The position numbers and the translations under genes were made by a program. DNA of 64,000 nt from Colimorpha sp045597845. Lineage in GTDB: Bacteria; Bacteroidota; Bacteroidia; Bacteroidales; P3. The DNA lies in NCBI GenBank assembly GCA_045597845.1, contig JAZLKZ010000063.1:12409-76408 (forward strand), given 5' to 3'. The notes below the pieces were generated by a model, which worked only from the letters and a program-made list of their open reading frames with translations, was not told where the DNA came from and made no database searches. Shown one piece after another: positions 43,885 to 53,668 of this stretch (positions are counted from its first letter, which is position 1; every line of letters begins with the position of its first letter).

Positions 43885-45285
43885 ATGACTAAAAACAAAT
43901 TACTTACTGGAATTCTCGGCATGGTGATGTTGGGAATGGGTGGGTTGCGAGCGCAGAATACGGCTCCATCCACACTCACACTCTCGCTCGAACAGGCTCA
44001 GCAGTATGCTGTGGACCACAACTATGCTTTACAGAACGCTTCTCTCGAAGTCAAAAAGGCGGAAGCGTCCAAATGGCAGACTTTGGCTTCGATGTTTCCT
44101 CAAGTCAAGGCGGGTTTCGACTATCAGAATATGTGCGGCTATGAGATGAATTTAGGCTCTCGTGGTAGCTCCATGAGCTCTATGATTCCCGATTCTATCA
44201 ATATTGGTGGAATGTGGCTCCCCATCAGCCTCCCATCGAGTGGAGACTCGGAATCTTCCGCGGGCATTCCCATGAATCCTAACGGCACTTTCAGCCTCAC
44301 TGCGTCGATTGCCGTAACGGGTGCTCAAATAATGGGTGTTGTGCTCAACGACATTGCTTTGGATATGGCAAACATCAGCAACATCCAGTCTGTTCAGACT
44401 ACCAAGTCGGACGTAAAAAGTGTCTATACCTCTATTTTGGTTATGGAGCAGACGGTTCAGTTGCTTAATTCTACCTTGGTGAACATGGAACAGCTCTTGC
44501 AAACCACGCAGGCCAGTGTGGCTGCAGGTGCTGCCGAACAGATTAGTGCTGATAAATTTGCCGTCCAAGTGGCTACGCTGCGCAACAGCATCAATTCTAC
44601 TCAGCGTACGCTCTCGATGCTTTACAATTCTTTGCTGCTTCAGTTGGGCGCTGATGTTAATAGCAAGTTGTCGCTTACCACTACTTTGGAGGAACTGATT
44701 AATGTAGATCGTGCCGCTCAGCTGACTATGGGCAGTTTCAATATTGAGAATAACTACAACTATCAGTTGCTTCAACAGAGCGAGCGTTTGGCAAACGCGC
44801 AGAACACCATGGCTTGGATGGATTTCACGCCTACCGTTTCTGCCTACTATCAGTATAGCAGCAAGACTTATTTTGGCAAGGATGAAGGGTTCAATATGAC
44901 TCCTCCCAACATGATTGGTGCCAGCATCAGTCTCCCCCTGTTCCAGAGTGGCGCACGTATCGCCAAGGTGAAAAGTGCCAAAATCGACCTCCAGGAGGCT
45001 ATGAACAGCAAACAGCAGGCTGAAGATGGACTGCGTATCCAATACAACCAGTTGTGCTACGACCTGGTGAGCGCTATTGAAAGCTATCAGATTCAGAAAG
45101 AGAATCTGGATGTGACCCAGCGTGTGTTCAACAATACCGCCGAAAAATTCAAATATGGTCATGCCAGCAATTTGGATGTGACCACAGCCAATTCCGACAT
45201 TCTCACCGCTCAAAGCAACTATATGCAGGCTGTGATGAGTGTCATCAATGCCCAAGTGGCTCTCGAAAACCTTTTGGGAATCTAA
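43885..45285 (+). CDS. TolC family outer-membrane efflux protein
   Basis: 466 residues with a signal peptide (MTKNKLLTGILGMVMLGMGG, then LRAQ). It has two outer-membrane efflux repeats: LSLEQAQQYAVDHNYALQNA at the N-terminal end and QEAMNSKQQAEDGLRIQYNQ plus KFKYGHASNLDVTTANSDIL near the C terminus. It forms the trimeric channel through the outer membrane. It is co-directional with the TetR regulator and the pump genes. Confidence 0.92.
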   Translation: MTKNKLLTGILGMVMLGMGGLRAQNTAPSTLTLSLEQAQQYAVDHNYALQNASLEVKKAEASKWQTLASMFPQVKAGFDYQNMCGYEMNLGSRGSSMSSMIPDSINIGGMWLPISLPSSGDSESSAGIPMNPNGTFSLTASIAVTGAQIMGVVLNDIALDMANISNIQSVQTTKSDVKSVYTSILVMEQTVQLLNSTLVNMEQLLQTTQASVAAGAAEQISADKFAVQVATLRNSINSTQRTLSMLYNSLLLQLGADVNSKLSLTTTLEELINVDRAAQLTMGSFNIENNYNYQLLQQSERLANAQNTMAWMDFTPTVSAYYQYSSKTYFGKDEGFNMTPPNMIGASISLPLFQSGARIAKVKSAKIDLQEAMNSKQQAEDGLRIQYNQLCYDLVSAIESYQIQKENLDVTQRVFNNTAEKFKYGHASNLDVTTANSDILTAQSNYMQAVMSVINAQVALENLLGI

Positions 45286-45308
45286 TAACCGATAAAATAA
45301 TAGTAATC

Positions 45309-46337
45309 ATGAATAAGACATTTAAGACTTTATCATTTTTCGCTGCGGCTGCCCTGCTTGTTTCTTGTGGCGGCAAGGACGGCAAAGACGCAACAACGAC
45401 CAAGAAGGAGGCTGAAAAGGTGAAGGTGCAAACCCTTGCCAAGGAGCGCATCTCCAAAAATCTTGACCTCTCATCGACCCTCGAAGGCTACGAGAGCATG
45501 AACATCGCTCCCAGCATCACGGGTCATATTGAGAAAATCTATGTCGAGGTGGGTAGCCGTGTGGCTGCCGGCTCGATGTTGGTGCGCATGGACCAGACTC
45601 AGCTCAACACCACGCGCATCACCCTCAACAGCACCAAAGTCGAACTCGACCGCGTGACTGCTTTGAAGGCTTCGGGTAGCGTTAGCGAGCAGGTTTACGA
45701 CCAAACCAAGGCTGGCTACGACCAATTGGTGGAGACCGAGCGTTTCCAGAAGGAGAATACCTTCGTGCGCGCTAAGTTCTCAGGCGTCATCAGTGCCAAG
45801 AACTACGAAGAAGGCGAGATGTACACGGGTCAGCCTATTCTCACTCTTACGCAAATCAACCGCTTGAAAGCCATCATCAACATCCCTGAAAGCTATTTTC
45901 CTTTGGTGAAGCAGGGTATGAAGGTGAATGTCTATAGTGACATCTATCCTGATCAGGTGTTCCCCGCCTCCATCGAGATTGTCTATCCCACCATCGATGC
46001 GGGTACGCATACCTTCCAGGCTAAGCTCAACATCCCCAACTCAGGCGAGAAAATCCGTCCCGGTATGTATGTCCACACTACCCTCGCACTTGGCGAGATG
46101 GACGCTATCGTGGTACCCTACCAGGCAGTGTTGAAACTCACGGGTAGCAATGACCGCTATGTGTTCACCAACCAAAATGGCGTGGCTCATCGTGTTGCCG
46201 TTACACTCGGACAACGTTTCGACGACCGTATCGAGGTACTTCCCGTCAACCCCGACGAACTCAAGGAGGGCGACGAACTGGTTGTTACCGGTCAGGCTCG
46301 TCTCGTTGACGGCTGCAAACTGGAAATTATCAAATAG
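45309..46337 (+). CDS. RND efflux periplasmic adaptor (membrane fusion protein), lipoprotein
   Basis: 342 residues. The lipobox LLVSC is near residue 20, then a lipoyl-type domain (VEVGSRVAAGSMLVRMDQTQ), a short helical hairpin, a beta-barrel (FVRAKFSGVISAKNYEEGEM) and a C-terminal membrane-proximal domain. This is the HlyD/AcrA pattern. It links the inner-membrane pump to the TolC-like channel. It starts 23 bases after the channel gene. Confidence 0.93.
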   Translation: MNKTFKTLSFFAAAALLVSCGGKDGKDATTTKKEAEKVKVQTLAKERISKNLDLSSTLEGYESMNIAPSITGHIEKIYVEVGSRVAAGSMLVRMDQTQLNTTRITLNSTKVELDRVTALKASGSVSEQVYDQTKAGYDQLVETERFQKENTFVRAKFSGVISAKNYEEGEMYTGQPILTLTQINRLKAIINIPESYFPLVKQGMKVNVYSDIYPDQVFPASIEIVYPTIDAGTHTFQAKLNIPNSGEKIRPGMYVHTTLALGEMDAIVVPYQAVLKLTGSNDRYVFTNQNGVAHRVAVTLGQRFDDRIEVLPVNPDELKEGDELVVTGQARLVDGCKLEIIK

Positions 46338-46434
46338 GGAACCTTGACCAGTGAATGACAACCTTTTGACTTATTCTCTATTTGATAAGTTCTCAATTCT
46401 CAAATCTTCAAAACTTCAAATCTCTTAACCAAAA

Positions 46435-49400
46435 ATGGCCATTTACAAAACAGCTATACAGAAGCCCATCACAACGGGCTTGATATTTGTTGCGGTCATC
46501 ATCCTGGGTCTGTTTTCCCTCACGCGTCTGCCTATCGACCAGATGCCTGAGATGGACCCGCCTTACGTCACTGTGATGACCACCTACGCTGGCGCTAACG
46601 CCAGCGAATTGGAGACTAATGTCACCAAGCTTATTGAGAATTCTCTTAACTCCGTGGATGGGTTGAAGAATATCACCTCCACTTCCAAGGATAATATCTC
46701 TGTAGTAACTCTTGAATTTGAATGGGGTACCGATATCGACGAGTCGTTGAACGACATCCGCTCCTACGTGGACCTCGTTTACGACAACTTGCCTGACGCT
46801 GTGAGCCGACCCATGATTTTGAAGCTCAACAGCAGTAGTATGCCTATCCTTCAGTTTGGATTCACTGCTGAAGAGAGCTATCCCGGTTTGGAAAAAATCA
46901 TTGAGGACAACGTAACCAACGTACTTAACCGTATTGACGGTATCGGTAACATCACCGTGAGTGGCGCTCCCGAACGTTATGTCTATATCGATCTCGACCC
47001 CAAACAGTTGGAGTCCTACGGTCTTTCTGTCGAAATGGTGGGCAACGCTATCTCCACCAACAACCTCGACCTCGCTTCTGGTACCGTGAAAATGGGCAAG
47101 GAGCAGTATCAGATGCGTGTGAAGGGTGAATATGAGGAAAGTTCTGAGATTGCCGACATCGTGGTTACTACCGCTCGTGACGGTCGTCAGGTCTTTGTGC
47201 GCGACCTCGCTACTGTCCGCGACACCATCAAAGACCTCTCTTTGGACGAGAAGATTAATGGCAAGGACGGTGCGCGACTCATCATTACTAAGCAGACTGG
47301 CGCTAATACCGTGGCAATTGCCAAAGCCGTGAATGCCGAAATGGAACGTATCAAGAAAACCCTGCCTCCCGACGTTACAGTGACGCTTGTCAACGATGGC
47401 TCCACCGAAATCGAAAACGCCATCAACGGTTTGGCGGATTCTATCTTCTATGCCTTGCTCTTCGTGGTTCTCGTGGTTTTCCTCTTCTTGGGCAACTGGC
47501 GCAGCACCATCATCATTGGTGCTACCATTCCTATCTCATTGATTACAGCCTTCATCTATCTTTTGGTTTCTGACAGCTCCCTCAACATCATTTCCCTTGC
47601 CTCACTCACAGTGGCAATTGGTATGGTTGTAGATGATGCTATTGTGGTCTTGGAGAATATCACCAAGCATATCGACCGAGGCGAAAATCCGCGCGAGGCC
47701 GCAATCTGTGCTACCAATGAGGTTTGGATATCTGTAATTGCCACCACCTTGGTCATCGTTGCTGTGTTTGTGCCGCTCACTATGTTGCCCGGCATGGCTG
47801 GTATCATGTTCAAGGAACTCGGTTGGATTGTCACCATCGTGGTCTGCGTCTCCACTTGTACCGCTATCACCCTCATCCCCATGCTTGCTTCCAAGATGCT
47901 GAAGGAAAAGCCATTTTTCTTGACCAAGCTTGAGGAAGAAGAGGCACGCAAGAAAGAGGAAAGCAAGAAATTCTCTTTCAACAACACCATCGGCAAAGTC
48001 TTTACCCGCATCGAAGCTTGGTATGCTAATGTGCTGCGTACCTGTCTGTGCCACAAACGTGTTACTTTGCTTATCGCTTTGGCGGTATTCATCGTCACCA
48101 TGATTCCTATGGGCATGGGCAAGATTGGTATGGACTTCATGAAGGAACAAGACAACGGCAGATTCTCCGTCTCTGCTGAACTCCAGCGTGGTACTCGTAT
48201 CGAAGAGACGCTCAAGACCGCCCGTCAGATGGAGAAGGACATCGCCGACATACTTGGCGAGGATCTCATCGTTATCTCAACCTCGGCGGGTTCGAACGAC
48301 GATGCTGGTATGGCGGCGCTCTTCAACTCTACCACCAACAACAAGATCAGTATGACCGTGCGTACCACCAAGAAATACGATCGTGACCGCTCTATCTTTG
48401 AAATCCGCGAACTTGTCCGCAACAAATTCAGCGAATATCCCGAATTGGTCAATTTCCAGCTCTCGGCTGGTGGTATGGGTGCTTCCAACAACAACCTGAG
48501 TGTTGAGATCTACGGCTATGACTTCGACGAGACTACCGCTTTCGCCAAAGAGCTGGAACGCCGTATCCAGGAGAATGTCCAGGGCGCACGCGATACGCGT
48601 ATCAGCCGCGACGAAGACCGTGCCGAACTCAAGATTGTGTTCGACAAGCAGAAACTTGCCTACCATGGACTCAATGGTGCCACCGTGGCAACCTACGTCC
48701 GCAACCGTGTGAATGGTATGATTTGCGGTTACCTCAAGGAAGATGGCGAAGAGTACAATATCGTATGCCGCCTCCAGGAGGACTATCGCAACAGCATCAG
48801 CGACATCGAGGAAATCACGCTTATGTCCGCCACGGGTCAGATGGTCAAGCTCAAGGAACTCGCAACTATCGAAGAGTACTGGTGTCCGCCCACAATCGAA
48901 CGTAAGAACCGTCAGCGTTACCTTACCATTTCGGTCACTCCTTACCAGACTTCCCTGGGCGAGATGGCAGGCAATGTACAGAAAGAACTCGACCAGATGA
49001 ACATTCCTCAGGGTATCCATGTTAGTCTTGCCGGTAGCTACGAAGACCAGCAGAAAACCCAGGGCGACATGCTCACTCTCGGACTTCTCATCCTGATGCT
49101 CGTCTATGTTGTCATGGCTTCGCAGTTCGAGTCCTTCTCCAAGCCGTTCATCATCATGATGTCCGTTCCCTTCGCCCTGTCGGGCGGTATTCTTGCGCTC
49201 ACCATTACCGGAACCAACCTCGATATGGTAGGTTCTCTCGGCGTCATCCTTCTGATTGGTATCGTCGTTAAGAATGGTATCGTGCTGGTCGATTACATCA
49301 ACCTTTTACGTGAGCGTGGCGTAGAACTCAACGAGGCAATCGCCCTCTCAGGCGAAAGCCGTCTGCGTCCCGTCATGATGACCGCTTTGACCACCATTCT

Positions 49401-49617
49401 CGGTATGATTCCTATGGCGACCTCACGTTCCGAAGGTTCTGAACTTTGGACTACCATGGGTATTGTCGTTATCGGCGGTCTGATCTTCTCTACCATAGTC
49501 ACGTTGATTGTCGTACCCGTACTATACGCAATCTTCGAACGCAAGGGCGAGCAAGACAAACAGGAGAAACTCCGCAAGAAGTTTATCTTCATGAACATCG
49601 ACCTCGATAAAAAATAA
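46435..49617 (+). CDS. RND multidrug efflux pump, AcrB-like (HAE-1)
   Basis: 1060 residues, the usual length, with twelve membrane segments in two similar halves. The N terminus (MAIYKTAIQKPITTGLIFVA) and LPIDQMPEMDPPYVTVMTTY are typical. The proton-relay helix 4 has VAIGMVVDDAIVVLEN with the paired Asp residues, and a matching Lys is expected in helix 10 (LLIGIVVKNGIVLVDYINLL). It exports drugs, bile acids or similar compounds with the adaptor and channel encoded before it. Confidence 0.95.
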   Translation: MAIYKTAIQKPITTGLIFVAVIILGLFSLTRLPIDQMPEMDPPYVTVMTTYAGANASELETNVTKLIENSLNSVDGLKNITSTSKDNISVVTLEFEWGTDIDESLNDIRSYVDLVYDNLPDAVSRPMILKLNSSSMPILQFGFTAEESYPGLEKIIEDNVTNVLNRIDGIGNITVSGAPERYVYIDLDPKQLESYGLSVEMVGNAISTNNLDLASGTVKMGKEQYQMRVKGEYEESSEIADIVVTTARDGRQVFVRDLATVRDTIKDLSLDEKINGKDGARLIITKQTGANTVAIAKAVNAEMERIKKTLPPDVTVTLVNDGSTEIENAINGLADSIFYALLFVVLVVFLFLGNWRSTIIIGATIPISLITAFIYLLVSDSSLNIISLASLTVAIGMVVDDAIVVLENITKHIDRGENPREAAICATNEVWISVIATTLVIVAVFVPLTMLPGMAGIMFKELGWIVTIVVCVSTCTAITLIPMLASKMLKEKPFFLTKLEEEEARKKEESKKFSFNNTIGKVFTRIEAWYANVLRTCLCHKRVTLLIALAVFIVTMIPMGMGKIGMDFMKEQDNGRFSVSAELQRGTRIEETLKTARQMEKDIADILGEDLIVISTSAGSNDDAGMAALFNSTTNNKISMTVRTTKKYDRDRSIFEIRELVRNKFSEYPELVNFQLSAGGMGASNNNLSVEIYGYDFDETTAFAKELERRIQENVQGARDTRISRDEDRAELKIVFDKQKLAYHGLNGATVATYVRNRVNGMICGYLKEDGEEYNIVCRLQEDYRNSISDIEEITLMSATGQMVKLKELATIEEYWCPPTIERKNRQRYLTISVTPYQTSLGEMAGNVQKELDQMNIPQGIHVSLAGSYEDQQKTQGDMLTLGLLILMLVYVVMASQFESFSKPFIIMMSVPFALSGGILALTITGTNLDMVGSLGVILLIGIVVKNGIVLVDYINLLRERGVELNEAIALSGESRLRPVMMTALTTILGMIPMATSRSEGSELWTTMGIVVIGGLIFSTIVTLIVVPVLYAIFERKGEQDKQEKLRKKFIFMNIDLDKK

Positions 49618-49646
49618 TCAGTTCACAAATCACAAATCACAATCAT

Positions 49647-49940
49647 ATGAAATCCGTAATGATAGTATTCAACCAGGCGAACACCCAGCGTGTGGAATAT
49701 ATGCTTGACATGCTCGACATCCGTGGTTTTACCTTTTGGGAGAACGTCCAGGGAAGAGGTTCCGAAAATGGCGACCCACACCGTGGCACCCATTGCTGGC
49801 CCGAGATGAACTCTGCCGTGATGTGTGTTGTCGAGGACGAGAAGGTCGAAGAGATTCTTCTCACCGTACGCAAACTTGACAAGCGCAACGAAGAGGTCGG
49901 CGTAAAGGCTTTCGTCTGGAATATCGAACAGATGGTTTAA
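49647..49940 (+). CDS. PII-like companion protein of RND pump (PG0541 type)
   Basis: 97 residues. It has the ferredoxin-like beta-alpha-beta layout of PII-type small proteins (MKSVMIVFNQANTQRVEYML, GFTFWENVQGRGSENG, VMCVVEDEKVEEIL), and resembles the small PG0541 transporter-associated family that follows RND pump genes in Bacteroidota. It lies 29 bases after the pump gene and before the terminator, so it is in the same operon. A regulatory role on the pump is inferred from context. Confidence 0.8.
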   Translation: MKSVMIVFNQANTQRVEYMLDMLDIRGFTFWENVQGRGSENGDPHRGTHCWPEMNSAVMCVVEDEKVEEILLTVRKLDKRNEEVGVKAFVWNIEQMV

Positions 49941-49961
49941 TCGCCACCTTCATTCCATGAT

Positions 49962-49995
49962 AAAAAAGTGTATCCCAAGTGGGGTGCACTTTTTT
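49962..49995 (+). terminator. Intrinsic terminator of the RND operon
   Basis: AAAAAAGTG (49962-49970) pairs perfectly with CACTTTTTT (49987-49995), with additional inner TCCCA/TGGGG pairing. Confidence 0.88.
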
Positions 49996-50005
49996 TTCTT
50001 CCAGA

Positions 50006-50037
50006 TTTGCCAATTTGCGCTTTTGTTTGTATCTTTG
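50006..50037 (+). promoter_or_regulatory. Promoter of the 50099 membrane protein gene
   Basis: TTTG at 50006-50009, 20 bases, TATCTTTG at 50030-50037. The start codon is 61 bases downstream. Confidence 0.75.
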
Positions 50038-50098
50038 CAATAGTTGTTGTACGACAACCATGCAAATATTTGTTGTTAATTCTTAATACTATAGCATT

Positions 50099-50515
50099 AT
50101 GTCTCCACTCCTTGAAGATGTTTCCAACAAGAAAGGCACCATCGCGCTGTGCCTTGGATTATTGATGGCACTGAACATGCTGTTGCATCGTTTTGACTGC
50201 TATCTGCTGTCTGGTCTTGATCGTTTTGCAGTTACGCTTTTCGCCGTGCTGGTTCTTGTCGTGGATCACAAGGATGGATTGTCTCGGTCGAACATCTTCT
50301 TCCTTGTCGCCGGAATGGTTTATTGTCCAATCCTTGGTATGCATTTTCAAGGCGATATCGGTGACATCCTTTATCCGATTTTCGCCTTGGCATTTTTCTG
50401 GTTTTTCTTCAAATCCCGCTCCAAGCAGAAACCTGTGGCATCGCCTGACCAACAAGAAGAATCAAAAGCCAACTCGACACCTACGACAGTAAATGAGACG
50501 GACTTCCGTTGTTAA
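50099..50515 (+). CDS. Hypothetical membrane protein
   Basis: 138 residues with three or four hydrophobic segments (IALCLGLLMALNMLLH, FAVTLFAVLVLVV, IFFLVAGMVYCPILGM, ILYPIFALAFFWFFF) and a polar tail rich in Ser, Thr and Gln. Short loops and repeated aromatic residues suggest a small inner-membrane protein. No family is recognised. It has its own strong promoter. Confidence 0.6.
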   Translation: MSPLLEDVSNKKGTIALCLGLLMALNMLLHRFDCYLLSGLDRFAVTLFAVLVLVVDHKDGLSRSNIFFLVAGMVYCPILGMHFQGDIGDILYPIFALAFFWFFFKSRSKQKPVASPDQQEESKANSTPTTVNETDFRC

Positions 50516-50540
50516 AAAAAACTACTCTTGACAGAATTAG

Positions 50541-50720
50541 TGTCCCTTCAAAATTCAGTCACTCATTTACCCATATTGCGTGGATTTGCTGACGGTGGAG
50601 CAAGGAAAATACAAGGTTGTTGGGTGCCTGTACACTGGCAAGACCGACGGATTCCTCGAAGCTCATTTTCCTGCACTACGGCAGTGAGGAGAAAAGATGT
50701 ATCTACGATAAATAAAAATT
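50541..50720 (+). pseudogene. Possible gene remnant in a 287-base gap
   Basis: Between 50516 and 50802 no complete gene is seen. One frame from about 50541 to TGA 50687 encodes a protein-like segment (VDLLTVEQGKYKVVGCLYTG, then KTDGFLEAHF). Shifting one frame near 50670 continues as LHYGSEEKRCIYDK to a stop. The layout suggests a degraded gene with a frameshift, but the segment is short and no parent family is recognised. Confidence 0.3.
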
Positions 50721-50802
50721 TCAGAAGTCAACAGTATTAGCTCCGCAAAGGTCGCTGATTTTCGGTTTTACGAAACGCTCTTGCAGGGCTACGCTACAAG
50801 TA

Positions 50803-51474
50803 TTACTTTATCTTTACAACCACCACTTCGTGTCCTTTCCCGGAGAGTAGGGCCGTGAGGCGGGCGATGCCGGCTTCTTCGGCACGTTGCAGCAGGTTGT
50901 TGCGGTCGGCGTCTTGGATCAGCCGTTCTCGCGCGCGCAGTTTGACTTTGGTGTCTTCTTCGTGCGACCAGTATCCGCGGCGTTTGAAATACTCAAAATC
51001 GGAAGGATTGAGTGTGACGTCGAGGTATTCGGCATGAGGTAACATCAGTGTCAGTGTGTCGCTTTGCAACGTGATGTCCTCGGTGGTGATTTTTTCAAGG
51101 TCGAAACCAGCCTTGACGGTTCCTTTGCCAATGAGGATGATGCGGTCTTTCTCCACCAATTCGATGTTCATGTTTTGCTTGGTGAATTTGTTGAGGTTGC
51201 TTTTTGACCCATTGTTCTCTTTGGTGAAATGCATCACTACTTCATCGTAGTAACTCGCCGTGGCGAGTTCTGCTATTGACTTTACCTCCTCTACGATGTT
51301 GGCGGTGTCGTCAATCTTGGTGCTGAAATCAAACCAGTGCTTGATGCGGTCTGAGAGCCCTGTAACTTTAGACAATCCATAGAGAATCACTGCGATTATC
51401 AATATGCGGAATCCCCATTTCAAGATTGGGTCGAGAAGCTTATATAAATTTCGGGATTTATTACCTTGAGTCAT
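50803..51474 (-). CDS. DUF4230 domain protein, membrane-anchored
   Basis: 223 residues. One membrane helix near residues 18-38 (WGFRILIIAVILYGLSKV) and an extracytoplasmic DUF4230 domain (VEEVKSIAELATASYYDEVV, KGTVKAGFDLEKITTEDITL, LPHAEYLDVTLNPSDFEYF). It is paralogous to the next gene upstream, 51 bases away. Function of the family is unknown. Confidence 0.82.
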   Translation of the reverse strand: MTQGNKSRNLYKLLDPILKWGFRILIIAVILYGLSKVTGLSDRIKHWFDFSTKIDDTANIVEEVKSIAELATASYYDEVVMHFTKENNGSKSNLNKFTKQNMNIELVEKDRIILIGKGTVKAGFDLEKITTEDITLQSDTLTLMLPHAEYLDVTLNPSDFEYFKRRGYWSHEEDTKVKLRARERLIQDADRNNLLQRAEEAGIARLTALLSGKGHEVVVVKIK

Positions 51475-51525
51475 GACTGGATGGTGATATTAGATTGATT
51501 TGTTGATGTTTGATTGATGCGGCTG

Positions 51526-52089
51526 TTAATTGTCGGCTATCGTTACCGATACTCCCTCGTAGCCCAATTCGTGGAGCAACTGTTCCAAAAGTGCTTTCCC
51601 ATTAATCTCGGCGTCTTTGAGGATTCCCATCTTCGCTACACTTTTGCGTATGTCAGTCTCTCCTTGGGCAATCAGGGCGTTGCGCTCCTCTGGTGTGAAT
51701 TCGGTGCGCAGTCCAGTGCTTTCGGAATAGACGAGGTGTGTCTCTTCTGGTCTCATGTCCAATGTAAGTAGTTCGGCTTTGGGCAGGGTTATCTGAATGT
51801 TTTTGCCATGGCATTGGATGTCTTCTTCCTTCATTTTACCGAGGTCGAATCCCGCCTTGAGGTGGCAGGTGGTGGTAAAGAGGATTTTCTTGGACCCAAA
51901 GAGCACCAGAATGTTGTCGTTGTTGTTGGCCTTTACGACTTTGGAAATGGTGTATTCTACGGTGCTGAGCTCGGAAAGTTCAGACAAACGTTGCACGGTC
52001 ATTGGAATTGGGTCTTCGTTTCCGCAGGCGACACAAAAACTTAGCAACACTCCTATTAAGATGTTATTAATGGCTCTTTTCATATTCAA
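51526..52089 (-). CDS. DUF4230 domain lipoprotein
   Basis: 187 residues with a lipobox (LLSFCVACG, Cys near residue 22). The mature domain (LSELSTVEYTISKVVKANNN, TCHLKAGFDLGKMKEEDIQC, ITLPKAELLTLDMRPEETHL) is a second DUF4230 copy with the same KAGFDL and LP-A-LLTLDM elements as its neighbour. The two genes probably arose by duplication and may function together at the inner membrane or periplasm. Both lie downstream of the symporter gene. Confidence 0.8.
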   Translation of the reverse strand: MNMKRAINNILIGVLLSFCVACGNEDPIPMTVQRLSELSELSTVEYTISKVVKANNNDNILVLFGSKKILFTTTCHLKAGFDLGKMKEEDIQCHGKNIQITLPKAELLTLDMRPEETHLVYSESTGLRTEFTPEERNALIAQGETDIRKSVAKMGILKDAEINGKALLEQLLHELGYEGVSVTIADN

Positions 52090-52159
52090 GTGGGTTTTTA
52101 TAATTTGTGCGCTTTCAATGATAAAACTTGCTGTATGTGGATTGTGAATTTATCTATTA

Positions 52160-53650
52160 TCAATTATCAATTATCAATTTGCATAGCCTCAGAGCAACGA
52201 ACCCTGCAGCCAGCCCCCAGAACATGGGGTCGAGGGGTAGAGAAGCGAATTTGGACACAAGCATCATGGCTGTTCCGCAAAGCATAGAGGTAAGGATGGC
52301 TTTTGCGCTGTAACGACCTTTGTACCATAGTGCGCAACTGAGTGGAATGAGCAATGTTGCGGCTCTCAATCCGAGGGAAAGAAATCCGAGATCGTTGATG
52401 AAACCGCCCGAGAGGGTGGTGGAGACCACCATGCCTGCCACCAATAGGAGTATGATGGAGAGTCGAGAAAATGCGATACTTTGCGTAAAGCGGGTGGCAC
52501 GTTGGATTTTTTGTGCGATGTTTGCTGCCACATCGCGAGTGAAAATTGCTGCCGCCCCGAGAGTGAGCCCGCTTCCGCTTCCGATGACTGTAACTAAAAG
52601 GGTTCCGATTACAATGCCACCAAACCAGTCGGGCAGTACGTTGATGACAAACATGGGGAAAGCTTGTGCGGCAGACTGGATTACTCCGATACCGTCGGGC
52701 AGTGATGCTCCAATTTGTTGCAGGTATTCAAATTCGGCTTGCGTAATGTAGCTGCCGCGCATATAGAGACCTATAAGGATGCTAGCAGCACCTATGGGTG
52801 GAATGAGCGCCGCACAGCGTAATGCGCCTTTTCGTGCCGATTTAAGGTCTTTCCCCATCATGATGCCGTGGGCGTATGTCTGCGTAGCGAGCACTCCCAA
52901 GGCGAGCGAGAGCGCCGAACCCAAGTCTTTGCCAAAACCCCGAGCAAAGGGATGAATGTAGTTGTGGTTGATGACTTCTGGGGTGGATGCGTTGTTGAAT
53001 TCGCCCAGAGGTGTGCCTCCCAACAGTGAGTGGATGGTATGGATGAGTCCGTTGAATCCGTGAGCCTCGCCCCAAACGCAGATGCCTGCCGTGAGGCATG
53101 AGACGTAGAGCAACATGAGTTTGACAAGACCACCTGCTCCGGCGCCTAAGGCTCCTCCCATCAAGACATAGCATCCCATGAGCAGCGCGGCAATGAGGGT
53201 GCCTTGCAGAAAGTTGACGGGGAAAAAACTGGTGATGAGAGCCGCTGCGGCGAGAAACTGGGAGAGGATGCTGATGAAGATGCTCAAGAGGTTGAGCAGC
53301 GATCCTACTAGTTCCACCTTGTGGCCGTATTCCTTGCCGACGATTTCCATGAGGGTGTTGCATCCTGTGGCACGCAAAGGCTTGGCGAAGCGCAATGCAA
53401 GCAGTAGGCATCCAAAGGTGGAACCGAGTGCGAACCACCAGGCCGAGACTCCGTAGGTAAAGGCAAGCTGTGCCGTTCCTATAGTGGTTTGCCCTCCAAC
53501 GAGGGTTCCCATCACCGTGCCGCACACCAGCCAAGCCCCTGCGCTATTCTTGCCACTGTAGATATTGCCGTTCCGTTTGCCTTTCTTTCCGGAAAGCGCG
53601 CCAATGCCGAGAAGCAAAGCGATGGAGAATATGATGCCAAAGGTAAACAC
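52160..53650 (-). CDS. Sodium:solute symporter (SSS family)
   Basis: 496 residues with about thirteen membrane segments. GTVMGTLVGGQTTIGTAQLA near residue 45 and GIMMGKDLKSARKGALRCAA near 263 fit SSS proteins, and GTLLVTVIGSGSGLTLGAAA matches the sodium-site helix. The solute is not predictable from sequence. It begins 18 bases after the trmO stop and shares its orientation, so they may be in one operon. Confidence 0.87.
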   Translation of the reverse strand: MFTFGIIFSIALLLGIGALSGKKGKRNGNIYSGKNSAGAWLVCGTVMGTLVGGQTTIGTAQLAFTYGVSAWWFALGSTFGCLLLALRFAKPLRATGCNTLMEIVGKEYGHKVELVGSLLNLLSIFISILSQFLAAAALITSFFPVNFLQGTLIAALLMGCYVLMGGALGAGAGGLVKLMLLYVSCLTAGICVWGEAHGFNGLIHTIHSLLGGTPLGEFNNASTPEVINHNYIHPFARGFGKDLGSALSLALGVLATQTYAHGIMMGKDLKSARKGALRCAALIPPIGAASILIGLYMRGSYITQAEFEYLQQIGASLPDGIGVIQSAAQAFPMFVINVLPDWFGGIVIGTLLVTVIGSGSGLTLGAAAIFTRDVAANIAQKIQRATRFTQSIAFSRLSIILLLVAGMVVSTTLSGGFINDLGFLSLGLRAATLLIPLSCALWYKGRYSAKAILTSMLCGTAMMLVSKFASLPLDPMFWGLAAGFVALRLCKLIIDN

Positions 53651-53668
53651 TGAAAAGAATGAATAGTG

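Noticed and set aside
50044..50056. Short palindrome GTTGT-ACG-ACAAC after the 50030 promoter
   Set aside because: Arms of only five bases are too likely by chance to call an operator.
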